A DNA stretch of 40,800 nucleotides from NCBI GenBank assembly GCA_009926405.1, contig RFOZ01000003.1, forward strand, positions 1 to 40,800, written 5' to 3'. Source of the DNA: Cytophagia bacterium (GTDB taxonomy: Bacteria > Bacteroidota > Bacteroidia > UBA7662). Of the stretch, positions 31,047-38,951 are shown one piece after another; position 1 is the stretch's first letter; every line of letters begins with the position of its first letter. A program made the translations under genes and the position numbers. Below the pieces are notes generated by a model. It was given only the letters and a program-made list of their open reading frames with translations. It did no database searches and was not told the DNA's origin.

Positions 31047-33269
31047 ATGCCTTCGCCAACGCCCATCGAAAAAACCCCCAACCAAACCCCGTCCTGGACC
31101 CGCAAAGTATGGGGAATTTACCTTGCTTTGTTGGCCATCGGCTTTGGGATTTTGTTCCTGACGGCAGCCGGCGGACTGGGGGAAATGCCCTCCTTTGAGG
31201 ATCTCGAAAACCCCAAAAGCAATCTTGCGACCGAAATTATTGCTTCCGATGGGCAAGTCATCGGTAAATTTTATCTTCAAAACCGATCCTACACCAAGTT
31301 TCATGAAATATCACCGCATGTGATTCATGCGTTGTTGGCGACGGAAGATGTTCGCTTCTATCGACATTCGGGGATTGACCTTCGGGCCCTCTTACGGGCG
31401 GTGGTTTTTATGGGGCGCGAAGGTGGTGCATCCACCATCACCCAACAATTAGCCCTCAATCTTTTTAACGGACAGCGTGCTCGTTCCAAGCCGGCCCGTC
31501 TACTCCAAAAGGTCAAGGAATGGATCATTGCCGTCCAACTCGAAAAGCGTTATACCAAACAAGAAATCCTGGCCATGTACCTCAACACGGTGGAATTTGG
31601 TTACAACTCCTTTGGAATCAGCGCAGCATCGCGCACCTACTTTGATAAAGATGTGAGCTCGTTGGATGTCCACGAGGCTTCGCTTTTGGTGGGCCTGCTC
31701 AAAGGCATCACTTTTTATTCTCCGGTTCGCCATCCGGATCGATGCATCAACCGCCGAAACACCGTCATCGGGCAAATGGTCAAATACCGTTTCCTGGACC
31801 AAGAGGTCGGGGATCGCTACAGCGCCATGCCCCTGTCCTTGAGGCTCCGACCCCAATCGCATGCTGCTGGCACCGCCACGTATTTCAGGGAATACCTGCG
31901 TCAAGAACTCAGTGAATGGATCAAAACCCAAGTCAATCCAGAGGGAGAACCTTACAACCTGTACCGGGACGGTCTCAAAATTTACACCACCTTGGATTCC
32001 CGAATGCAATCCTACGCCGAAGAAGCGGTGCGAACCCAAATGAAATCCTTGCAAGCCCTGTTTGACGAGCATTGGAAAGGCCAGGACCCCTGGGGCGAGT
32101 TCACCGATATCCTGGACCAGGGAATGCGTCGCTCCAAACGATACCGAAGGCTCAAGGATCTGGATTGGTCGGAGTCGGCCATCCGCAGGCACTTTGACGA
32201 ACCCACGGATATCAGGCTCTTTACCTGGAAAGGTTTTGTGGATACCTTGATGACACCGATGGATTCCATTCGATACGCCAAAAAATTCCTGCATACCGGA
32301 TTTATGGCGATGGATCCCCACAACGGCCATATCAAAGCCTGGGTAGGTGGCATCGATATGGATTTCAGTCAATACGACCATGTCAACACCCAGGCGAAAA
32401 GACAAGTCGGATCTGCTTTCAAGCCCTTGGTATATACGGTGGCCGTGGACAATGGTTTTGATCCCTGCTTACCCATTCCCAACCTACCTGTCACCTTCGA
32501 AGCCTTTGAAAATTGGACCCCTAAGAATTACGACGGCAAGATTGGCGGTTCCATGAGCATGTTCCGGGGGCTTGCTCTTTCGATTAACAACATCGTGGCC
32601 TATCTGATGAAGCAAGTGGGGCCCGAACCGGTCCTCGAACTGAGCCGCAAAATGGGCATCACATCGCCCATGGAGCCCTATCCCAGCCTATGCTTGGGGA
32701 GTTTTGATATGAGTGTCTATGAAATGGTTGGGGCCTACGCCACCTATCCCAACCAGGGTGTTTGGACCAAACCCATGATGATTACACGCATCACCGACCG
32801 GCAGGGCAATGTTCTGATGGAGAATTTTCCCGAAACCAAGGATGTCTTGAGTGAAGAGACCGCCTATGTCATGACTAAACTTTTACAAAAAGTCGTGGAC
32901 GGGGGAACAGCCTCTCGCCTTCGGTACCGTTACAACTTAACAGGAGATTTGGCAGGCAAAACCGGTACCACCCAAAACAATTCAGACGGCTGGTTCATCG
33001 GCTTTCATCCGAATTTGGTTGCCGGCGCGTGGGTGGGAGCGGATGATCGAGCGGTGCATTTTCGGAGCACCAGCTTGGGCGGTGGAGCCAATACCGCTTT
33101 GCCCATTTTTGGGCTTTTTATGCAAAAGGTTTACGGGGACAGCCGTTTGGGTATCAAACCGGCAAGCTTCAAAGCACCTGATGGAGGAATCTCCATCAAC
33201 ATGGATTGCTCGGGGTATGCGTACGAAAAAGCCCAGGACGAAGATACCTGGGGCGATGCCGCCGACTAG
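31047..33269 (+). CDS. Class A penicillin-binding protein (PBP1A-like transglycosylase/transpeptidase)
   Basis: Bifunctional peptidoglycan synthase of 740 residues. A membrane anchor (WGIYLALLAIGFGILFLTA, 22-40) precedes the GT51 domain with its catalytic Glu100 in ATEDVRFYRHSGID and the ASTITQQLALNLF and KRYTKQEILAMYLNTVEFG motifs. The transpeptidase domain has the SxxK nucleophile in GSAFKP (Ser456), SxN in LSINNIV and KTG in AGKTGTT (Lys638). All catalytic motifs are intact and the length is typical. It starts four bases after the porW-like stop, so the two are probably one transcript. Its TAG stop overlaps the atpC stop on the other strand within CTAG. Other names for such genes are mrcA or ponA. 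Confidence 0.96.
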   Translation: MPSPTPIEKTPNQTPSWTRKVWGIYLALLAIGFGILFLTAAGGLGEMPSFEDLENPKSNLATEIIASDGQVIGKFYLQNRSYTKFHEISPHVIHALLATEDVRFYRHSGIDLRALLRAVVFMGREGGASTITQQLALNLFNGQRARSKPARLLQKVKEWIIAVQLEKRYTKQEILAMYLNTVEFGYNSFGISAASRTYFDKDVSSLDVHEASLLVGLLKGITFYSPVRHPDRCINRRNTVIGQMVKYRFLDQEVGDRYSAMPLSLRLRPQSHAAGTATYFREYLRQELSEWIKTQVNPEGEPYNLYRDGLKIYTTLDSRMQSYAEEAVRTQMKSLQALFDEHWKGQDPWGEFTDILDQGMRRSKRYRRLKDLDWSESAIRRHFDEPTDIRLFTWKGFVDTLMTPMDSIRYAKKFLHTGFMAMDPHNGHIKAWVGGIDMDFSQYDHVNTQAKRQVGSAFKPLVYTVAVDNGFDPCLPIPNLPVTFEAFENWTPKNYDGKIGGSMSMFRGLALSINNIVAYLMKQVGPEPVLELSRKMGITSPMEPYPSLCLGSFDMSVYEMVGAYATYPNQGVWTKPMMITRITDRQGNVLMENFPETKDVLSEETAYVMTKLLQKVVDGGTASRLRYRYNLTGDLAGKTGTTQNNSDGWFIGFHPNLVAGAWVGADDRAVHFRSTSLGGGANTALPIFGLFMQKVYGDSRLGIKPASFKAPDGGISINMDCSGYAYEKAQDEDTWGDAAD

Positions 33270-33529
33270 GAATCCTCTCCTAGGCCAGGGCTGAGGACAA
33301 TGACTTTGTTTTGCAGAACTTCCACCACACCGCCCAGAAGACGGAAGCGGATTGGTTGACCTTGATCGTTCTTGACTTCCAAGGTGCCTGGATTCTGCAA
33401 GGAGGCTATAATCGGCGCGTGATCGCGCAATACCTCAAAGGGGCCGTCGTTACCGGGGACTTTGACAGAGACCACCGAGCCCTCAAAAACTGTTTTCTCA
33501 GGGGTTAGAACCTTCAATTCAAGGGCCAT
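33266..33529 (-). CDS. atpC: ATP synthase F1 subunit epsilon, short form
   Basis: An 87-residue F1 epsilon consisting only of the N-terminal beta-sandwich: LELKVLTPEKTVFEGSVVSVKVPGNDGPFEVLRDHAPIIASL and the terminal LGGVVEVLQNKVIVLSP. The C-terminal two-helix inhibitory hairpin of E. coli epsilon is missing, which I recall as usual in Bacteroidota; the enzyme would lack epsilon-type latch inhibition. ATG at 33529, three bases after the atpD stop. The stop overlaps that of PBP1A. Confidence 0.95.
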   Translation of the reverse strand: MALELKVLTPEKTVFEGSVVSVKVPGNDGPFEVLRDHAPIIASLQNPGTLEVKNDQGQPIRFRLLGGVVEVLQNKVIVLSPGLGEDS

Positions 33530-33532
33530 GGC

Positions 33533-35041
33533 TTAGGCTTGTTCGGCAAGCATTTTGCGACCGGCTTCGATCACATCATCAATGCTTCCCTTGAGGTTAA
33601 AAGCGGCCTCGGGGTACTGATCCACCTCGCCGTCCAAAATCATGTTAAATCCACGAATGGTTTCTTCGATGGGTACCAAGACCCCTTTGAGGCCCGTGAA
33701 TTGCTCGGCAACGTGGAAAGGCTGCGAGAGAAAACGCTGAACACGACGAGCACGGCCTACAACCAATTTATCTTCTTCGCTGAGTTCATCCATCCCCAAA
33801 ATGGCGATGATGTCCTGAAGTTCTTTGTAGCGCTGCAGAATTTGCTTAACACGCATAGCGCAATTGTAATGCGCATCCCCTAGAATGTCGCGGGTCAGAA
33901 TCCGTGAAGTGGAATCCAGCGGATCCACGGCAGGATAAATACCCAATTCTGCAATTTTTCGGCTCAAAACCGTGGTTGCATCCAAGTGGGCAAAGGTCGT
34001 GGCCGGGGCCGGATCGGTCAAGTCATCCGCAGGAACATAGACCGCCTGAACGGACGTAATGGAACCCCGCTTGGTGGATGTAATCCGCTCCTGCATCAAA
34101 CCCATTTCGGTGGCCAGCGTGGGCTGGTAACCCACCGCAGAGGGCATACGGCCTAACAAGGCCGACACTTCAGATCCCGCCTGGGTGAAGCGGAAGATAT
34201 TGTCAATGAAGAATAGGATATCACGACCGGTCGCGTCCTTTTCATCCCCATCGCGTAAGTGTTCCGCCAGGGTAAGACCGGATAGGGCAACGCGTGCACG
34301 CGCTCCGGGTGGTTCGTTCATTTGACCAAAGACCAATGAGATCCTGGATTCTTCAAGTTCCTTGTAATCGACCTTGTCCAAGGCCCATTTGCCCTCCTCC
34401 ATTTCATGCCGGAACGCATCCCCGTATTTCAGTACGCCTGATTCAATCATTTCACGCATCAAATCGTTGCCTTCCCGGGTACGCTCACCAACCCCGGCAA
34501 AAACGGACATACCATCGTAGCCTTTGGCGATGTTGTTAATCAATTCCATGATAAGGACGGTCTTGCCAACACCGGCACCACCAAAGAGACCAATCTTACC
34601 ACCCTTCACGTAGGGTTCAATCAAGTCAATGACTTTGATACCCGTAAACAAGACCTCGGTAGAGGTACTGAGGTCCTCAAAAGCCGGGGCCTTACGGTGG
34701 ATGGGCAGACCGACCGTGTTTTCGGCCATGGGCCGCAATCCATCAATGGCCTCACCGACTACATTGAAGAGGCGGCCCTTGATTTGGCTCCCGGTTGGCA
34801 TTTGAATCTGTTTGCCTGTATCAACAACGGGCATGCCCCTCAGCAGGCCCTCGGTTCCGTCCATCGCAATGGTACGTACGGAGTCCTCACCCAAATGCTG
34901 CTGGCATTCCAGCACCACCCGTTGACCACCGGGGCGGTCTACATAAAGGGCGTTAAACAATTCTGGGAGCGGGGTGCCGCTTTCGAAGGCCACATCGATG
35001 ACCGGGCCGATAATTTGGGCAATTTTGCCGGTAGAGCTCAT
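33533..35041 (-). CDS. atpD: ATP synthase F1 subunit beta
   Basis: The catalytic subunit of F1, 502 residues from the ATG at 35041. Walker A is GGAGVGKTVLIMEL (154-167), followed by the GERTREGNDL loop with its catalytic Glu, Walker B in DILFFIDNIFRF and the LFGQMNEPPGARARVALSGLTLAEH-like region with GTP-type conserved Arg. The DELSEEDK motif near the C-terminal hinge is the classic DELSEED loop. An in-frame extension to 35167 adds a sequence without homology and runs into the next gene, so I reject it. This gene heads an atpDC pair separate from the atpB-G block. Confidence 0.98.
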   Translation of the reverse strand: MSSTGKIAQIIGPVIDVAFESGTPLPELFNALYVDRPGGQRVVLECQQHLGEDSVRTIAMDGTEGLLRGMPVVDTGKQIQMPTGSQIKGRLFNVVGEAIDGLRPMAENTVGLPIHRKAPAFEDLSTSTEVLFTGIKVIDLIEPYVKGGKIGLFGGAGVGKTVLIMELINNIAKGYDGMSVFAGVGERTREGNDLMREMIESGVLKYGDAFRHEMEEGKWALDKVDYKELEESRISLVFGQMNEPPGARARVALSGLTLAEHLRDGDEKDATGRDILFFIDNIFRFTQAGSEVSALLGRMPSAVGYQPTLATEMGLMQERITSTKRGSITSVQAVYVPADDLTDPAPATTFAHLDATTVLSRKIAELGIYPAVDPLDSTSRILTRDILGDAHYNCAMRVKQILQRYKELQDIIAILGMDELSEEDKLVVGRARRVQRFLSQPFHVAEQFTGLKGVLVPIEETIRGFNMILDGEVDQYPEAAFNLKGSIDDVIEAGRKMLAEQA

Positions 35042-35065
35042 GGGTAAAAGGGGTGAATGTGGCCG

Positions 35066-35073
35066 CAAAGGTA
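35066..35073 (-). promoter_or_regulatory. Candidate -7 box (TACCTTTG) of the atpDC promoter
   Basis: The minus strand reads TACCTTTG 25-32 bases before the atpD start, in the 96-base divergent gap with the outer-membrane receptor gene. TTTG sequences lie upstream at gaps of 14 and about 25 bases, neither ideal for a -33 element. Leader length would be about 19 bases. Confidence 0.45.
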
Positions 35074-35122
35074 GGTGCAAACACAGGCAAATAAAAACGC
35101 AAAGCGACCCAAAGACTGGGTG

Positions 35123-35130
35123 TATTTTTG
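35123..35130 (+). promoter_or_regulatory. Candidate -7 box (TATTTTTG) before the outer-membrane receptor gene
   Basis: TATTTTTG matches TAnnTTTG but ends only seven bases before the ATG at 35138, which would give an almost leaderless transcript. No TTG lies at the normal -33 distance. Either the real start codon is downstream or the match is by chance. Confidence 0.28.
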
Positions 35131-35137
35131 AAATTCC

Positions 35138-37639
35138 ATGGACCAATGCCACCCCAACCCATTCCAAATCAAATCGTCCCTTTGTTCGATTTTGCTTCCA
35201 TTTCTAGCCCTTTTAGGACTCGCATGGGGGCCCACAACCCTTGTTATGGGCCAAAATCCAGGGGTTCAGGGCCGGGTTATGCTCAAAAATCAAAACAAAG
35301 GCCTGGAATTCGCCTCGGTTGCGGTCCTCAAAACCGCCGATTCCTCCTTGGTTTCGGGATCCCTCACCCGCAGTGGTGGGTATTTTGGGATTGACCGGGT
35401 TCCGGCGGGGCGCTATTTGCTGGAGGTTCGCTTTTTGGGTTGTGTTCCGTTGTACCGGAGTTTTCAGGTAGTCCCTTCGGCACCGGTCACAGAACTTGGA
35501 AATCTTTATGTCGAAGAGGATATTACCAAATTACAGACCGTCGAGATTACAGAATCCCGTCAAACAACCGTCCTTGGCATCGATCGCAAGGTCTACACGG
35601 TTGACAAGGATTTGACCGCGCGGGGTGCTTCTGCCCTGGAAGTCATGCGCAATTTACCGGGGGTTACCACCGATGCCGATGGGACGGTGCGTCTCCGCAA
35701 TTCCGTGCCCCAAATTTTTGTGGACGGGAGGCCCAGCGTTCTCACGTTGGAACAAATCCCGGCCGAGCAAATCGAACGCATCGAGATTATGACCAACCCC
35801 TCGGTTCGATTTGATGCCAACACCACCGGCGGACTCTTGAATGTGGTGATGAAAAGAGCCAGCACCCCGGGTTATCAAGGGTCGGCAAATGCAGGGGTCG
35901 GAAGTGGAAACCGCTGGAATACCGGCTTCAACCTCAACCTCAAGGAAGGGGCATCGGCCTGGTCATTTTCCTACAATTTCAGCGATTTTTTCAATCCCCT
36001 TACCAACAGCACCCTGCGCCAGAATATAGCCCAAGGCAAAGCCTACGAGACCTTCTCGCAAAGTTCGGAAAGCATGCTCGGTCGGCGTTTTCAAATGGGG
36101 CGGCTGGCTTGGGACTATACCCTCAACCAAAGAACCACCCTAACCACTGCGTTTAATTTAGGAGACGGACGATTTCGTAACACCGATGACCAACCTTATT
36201 TGTGGACCAAGCCCGGCCTCAACGGCCTCTCCGATACCACCATTCTCGGTCGCCAAACCAATCGGCAGCAAAATTTCTGGCGCTACGGCTCCCTTCAATT
36301 TTTGTTAAGAAGAACCACCGCCCTCCCCGGCGAAGAGTGGAGCGTAGACCTAAACCTCAATGCATCCGCCAATGGCACCGAAGCCGACCTGGACAACCGT
36401 GCCGATAGCCTCCTTTACAACACGTCGTTTCGCCGGCTGCAAGAAAACAGAGGTTCGGGTCAAAACCGAGTCCTGACCGCCCAATACGACCATATACGGC
36501 CCGCTTCATCGGGCAAATGGGAATGGGGTCTCCGCAGCAATGTCCGAAGCAATCTCTCGGAGTTGTCCGTAAACCTGGGTCTGAACGGGGCAGTGCCCTC
36601 TTTTGAGAAGGGTTTGAGCAATGAATTTGAAATCACAGATGTTGTGAATGCTGCCTATATCAACCGTCAACTTGTTTGGGGTGGTTGGGGTTTGCAGGCC
36701 GGCCTTCGGGTAGAGCAAACCCGCTTTGACGTGAACCTCCCCCTGCTGGGTGATTCTTCGTTTCGGTATCGTTATCCAGACGGGGGCCGTCAATGGGGCA
36801 ATGCCCTCTTTCCAGCTGTTTATCTAAGCCGCAAAAGCGGTCAACACGAATGGCAGGTGAATCTTTCCCGAAAAATTGGGCGACCCGGTTTTTTTCAAGT
36901 CCTGCCTTTCATCCTGTTCGCCGATGCCCAAGGGTATCGGATCGGGAACCCAGGACTGGCCCCGGAATTCTTTCACTTGTCCGAAATCAATCATCAATAC
37001 AACAACGGAATCATCAGCCTAACATCCTCCCTCTATGGCCGATACACCACCCAGGTCATAACGGAATATGTTAGCAGGCTTCCCCAGGACAGCATTCTTT
37101 TGGTCAATTCGTACCTGAACGGGGATCGTCAATGGGCGACCGGTTGGGAAGAGAGTTTTCGCTGGAATCCCTCCAAAGCGTGGACCCTGACCACCAACCT
37201 GAATGCCTTTTTTACGGAGGTGAATGCCGGAGCTTTGATGAACAATATCAGCCGTGGAGGATGGAGCTGGACCGCCAAAGGTCAGGTATCCTACCGACCC
37301 GATCAGCGTTGGTCCCTCCAATGGAACGGAGAATACGAAGCCCCCAGGGTTCTGCCACAGGGTCGTACCTACCCGGCCTATGGCATGGATCTTTCGGTTT
37401 CCTGGAATCCCAACAAATCATGGTCCCTGATTGCCCTCTTGTCGGATGTCGCTAACACAAGACGATTCGGTAACACGGTCCAGACTGAAACCTTGTTTCA
37501 GGAATTTATTCGTCGTCGGGAAGTACGCTTTGTTCGATTCACGCTGACCTATCGGTTTGGCAATTCGGATGCCTCGCTCTTCCAAAAAATGCGGCGCAGC
37601 GGTGGTGGTGGCAGCGGTGGTAGCGATATGGGGTTTTGA
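35138..37639 (+). CDS. TonB-dependent receptor-like outer membrane beta-barrel protein
   Basis: An 833-residue outer-membrane protein. Signal peptide SILLPFLALLGLAWGPTTLVMGQ (cleavage near 39), then a carboxypeptidase-regulatory-like domain (VQGRVMLKNQNKGLEFASVAVLK ... LTRSGGYFGIDRVPAGRYLLEVRFLG), a TonB plug (ALEVMRNLPGVTTDADGTVRLRNSVPQIFVDGRPS ... IERIEIMTNPSVRFDANTTGGLLNVVMK) and a long barrel with alternating aromatic beta-strands ending ...RFVRFTLTYRFG before a Gly/Ser-rich tail. It matches the outer-membrane beta-barrel (OMP_b-brl_3) family rather than SusC. Ligand unknown; no SusD gene is adjacent. ATG at 35138. It is divergent from atpD and followed by the kynureninase gene. Confidence 0.92.
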   Translation: MDQCHPNPFQIKSSLCSILLPFLALLGLAWGPTTLVMGQNPGVQGRVMLKNQNKGLEFASVAVLKTADSSLVSGSLTRSGGYFGIDRVPAGRYLLEVRFLGCVPLYRSFQVVPSAPVTELGNLYVEEDITKLQTVEITESRQTTVLGIDRKVYTVDKDLTARGASALEVMRNLPGVTTDADGTVRLRNSVPQIFVDGRPSVLTLEQIPAEQIERIEIMTNPSVRFDANTTGGLLNVVMKRASTPGYQGSANAGVGSGNRWNTGFNLNLKEGASAWSFSYNFSDFFNPLTNSTLRQNIAQGKAYETFSQSSESMLGRRFQMGRLAWDYTLNQRTTLTTAFNLGDGRFRNTDDQPYLWTKPGLNGLSDTTILGRQTNRQQNFWRYGSLQFLLRRTTALPGEEWSVDLNLNASANGTEADLDNRADSLLYNTSFRRLQENRGSGQNRVLTAQYDHIRPASSGKWEWGLRSNVRSNLSELSVNLGLNGAVPSFEKGLSNEFEITDVVNAAYINRQLVWGGWGLQAGLRVEQTRFDVNLPLLGDSSFRYRYPDGGRQWGNALFPAVYLSRKSGQHEWQVNLSRKIGRPGFFQVLPFILFADAQGYRIGNPGLAPEFFHLSEINHQYNNGIISLTSSLYGRYTTQVITEYVSRLPQDSILLVNSYLNGDRQWATGWEESFRWNPSKAWTLTTNLNAFFTEVNAGALMNNISRGGWSWTAKGQVSYRPDQRWSLQWNGEYEAPRVLPQGRTYPAYGMDLSVSWNPNKSWSLIALLSDVANTRRFGNTVQTETLFQEFIRRREVRFVRFTLTYRFGNSDASLFQKMRRSGGGGSGGSDMGF

Positions 37640-37650
37640 GTCGGAGGATT

Positions 37651-37658
37651 TACCTTTG
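37651..37658 (+). promoter_or_regulatory. Candidate -7 box (TACCTTTG) before the kynureninase gene
   Basis: TACCTTTG lies 12 bases after the receptor's stop. It would start transcription near 37663, favouring the ATG at 37694 over that at 37667 as the kynureninase start. A TTG overlapping the receptor stop is only 12 bases upstream, closer than the usual spacing. Confidence 0.38.
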
Positions 37659-37693
37659 AACGGCCTATGCACCTTCAAAAAGTTCCTAAACCC

Positions 37694-38951
37694 ATGAACC
37701 CAAACGACGCTAGCCTCGTGGATCGGGGCGATGACCTGGCGACTTTTCGTTCCGAATTTGCTTTCCCTGTCCGAACGGATGGAACACCGTGGGTTTATCT
37801 CTGCGGAAATTCCCTGGGGTTGATGCCTCTGGCCGTACCCGCTGCCATGCAAGTGGAATTGGATTCATGGGCCCGCTACGGGGTCGAAGGGCATTTTGAA
37901 GGACCCCATCCTTGGATGCCCTACCACCGCAGGCTTACAGCCCCGTTAGCCCGGTTAATGGGTGCTTTGGAATCCGAAGTCGTTTCGGCCCATACGTTAA
38001 CGGTGAATCTGCATTTGCTCATGGCCGGCTTCTACCGTCCCCAAGGGCAGCGCACCAAGATTTTGGTAGAGGCCGGGGCCTTTCCTTCGGACCAATACGC
38101 CGTGGATAGCCAACTCAAACACCACGGCATCGATCCCGCCAAGGGCCTGATCGAAGTGGATACTATCGTAGAGCGCTCGGCAGACCCCACCATACCCCTG
38201 GTGGAAGCCATCCGTCAAGCGGGGGACCACTTAGCGATGGTCCTGTTGGGAGGCGTTCAATACTACAGCGGGGCCTTCTACGATATCCCGACGGTGGTCC
38301 GCGAGGCCCACAAAGTCGGTGCTTTGGTAGGCCTGGACCTGGCCCATGCGGCCGGAAATGTCCCGCTATATCTTCACGATTGGGGGGTGGACTTTGCTTG
38401 CTGGTGCTCTTATAAATACCTCAATTCCGGGCCGGGTGGTCCTGGCGAACTTTTTGTGCACGAGCGGCATCACCAACGCCGGGACCTGGGCCGCTTCGAA
38501 GGTTGGTGGGGGCACGAGGAAAAAAGTCGTTTTGAAATGCCAAGGCATACCCGCTTCGGGCGCCGAAGCTTGGCAACTTAGCAATGCTCAGGTGATGGCC
38601 ATGGCCCCCCATGCGGTGGCTTTGGAGATCCACGACCGGGCCGGCATGGAACGACTGCGAGACAAGTCCCTGCGTTTAACCTCCTTTTTGGAACAACTTC
38701 TGCAAGACTTTCTAGACCAACATCCCGAACTTGAAGGCCGACTGCTGACGCCATCGAATCCCGAACGCCGTGGTTGTCAACTCTCTCTCAACCTAAGTCA
38801 TCGGGGCCGGGATGTTTTTGATCACCTTCACCAACATGGTATTCTGGCCGATTGGCGTAACCCGGATACGATTCGGATGGCCCCTGTTCCCCTTTACAAT
38901 TCTTTTGCTGATTTGGAACGCGTTCGAACTGTGTTACTATCTTTTGTATGA
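37694..38951 (+). pseudogene. kynU: Kynureninase gene split by a frameshift
   Basis: Kynureninase is the PLP enzyme that cleaves kynurenine (or 3-hydroxykynurenine) to anthranilate (or 3-hydroxyanthranilate) and alanine. The first frame has YLCGNSLGLMP, GVEGHFEGPHPWMPYH, SLTVNLHLLM-like THTLTVNLHLLMAGFY, VEAGAFPSDQYAVDSQ, LDLAHAAGNVPL, WCSYKYLNSGPGG with the PLP Lys (241), and WWGHEEKSRFEMP. It then loses homology and stops at 38581. Homology resumes one frame over at 38544 with IPASGAEAWQLSN and runs through RDVFDHLHQHGILADWRNPDTIRMAPVPLYNSF to 38951. The break is at 38540-38546. Both halves are otherwise conserved, so the defect is recent, a sequencing error, or bypassed by +1 frameshifting. 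Alternative start at 37667. Its stop overlaps the start of the next gene as ATGA. Confidence 0.9.

Noticed and set aside
31500..32405. Minus-strand open frame of 301 codons
   Set aside because: Antisense to the PBP1A transglycosylase-transpeptidase linker; no family motifs, no start context, and the sense gene is fully conserved.
35042..35167. Upstream extension of atpD by 42 codons
   Set aside because: It runs across the divergent promoter region into the receptor gene, and F1 beta starts just before KIAQIIGPVIDV in the family.
38520..38525. Run of six A as the cause of the kynureninase frameshift
   Set aside because: The conserved SRFEM residues after the run are still in the upstream frame, so the shift must occur after 38537.
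38346..38951. Second kynureninase piece as an independent gene starting at 38346
   Set aside because: Homology to the enzyme in that frame begins only near 38544; the earlier codons are out-of-frame shadow of the first part.
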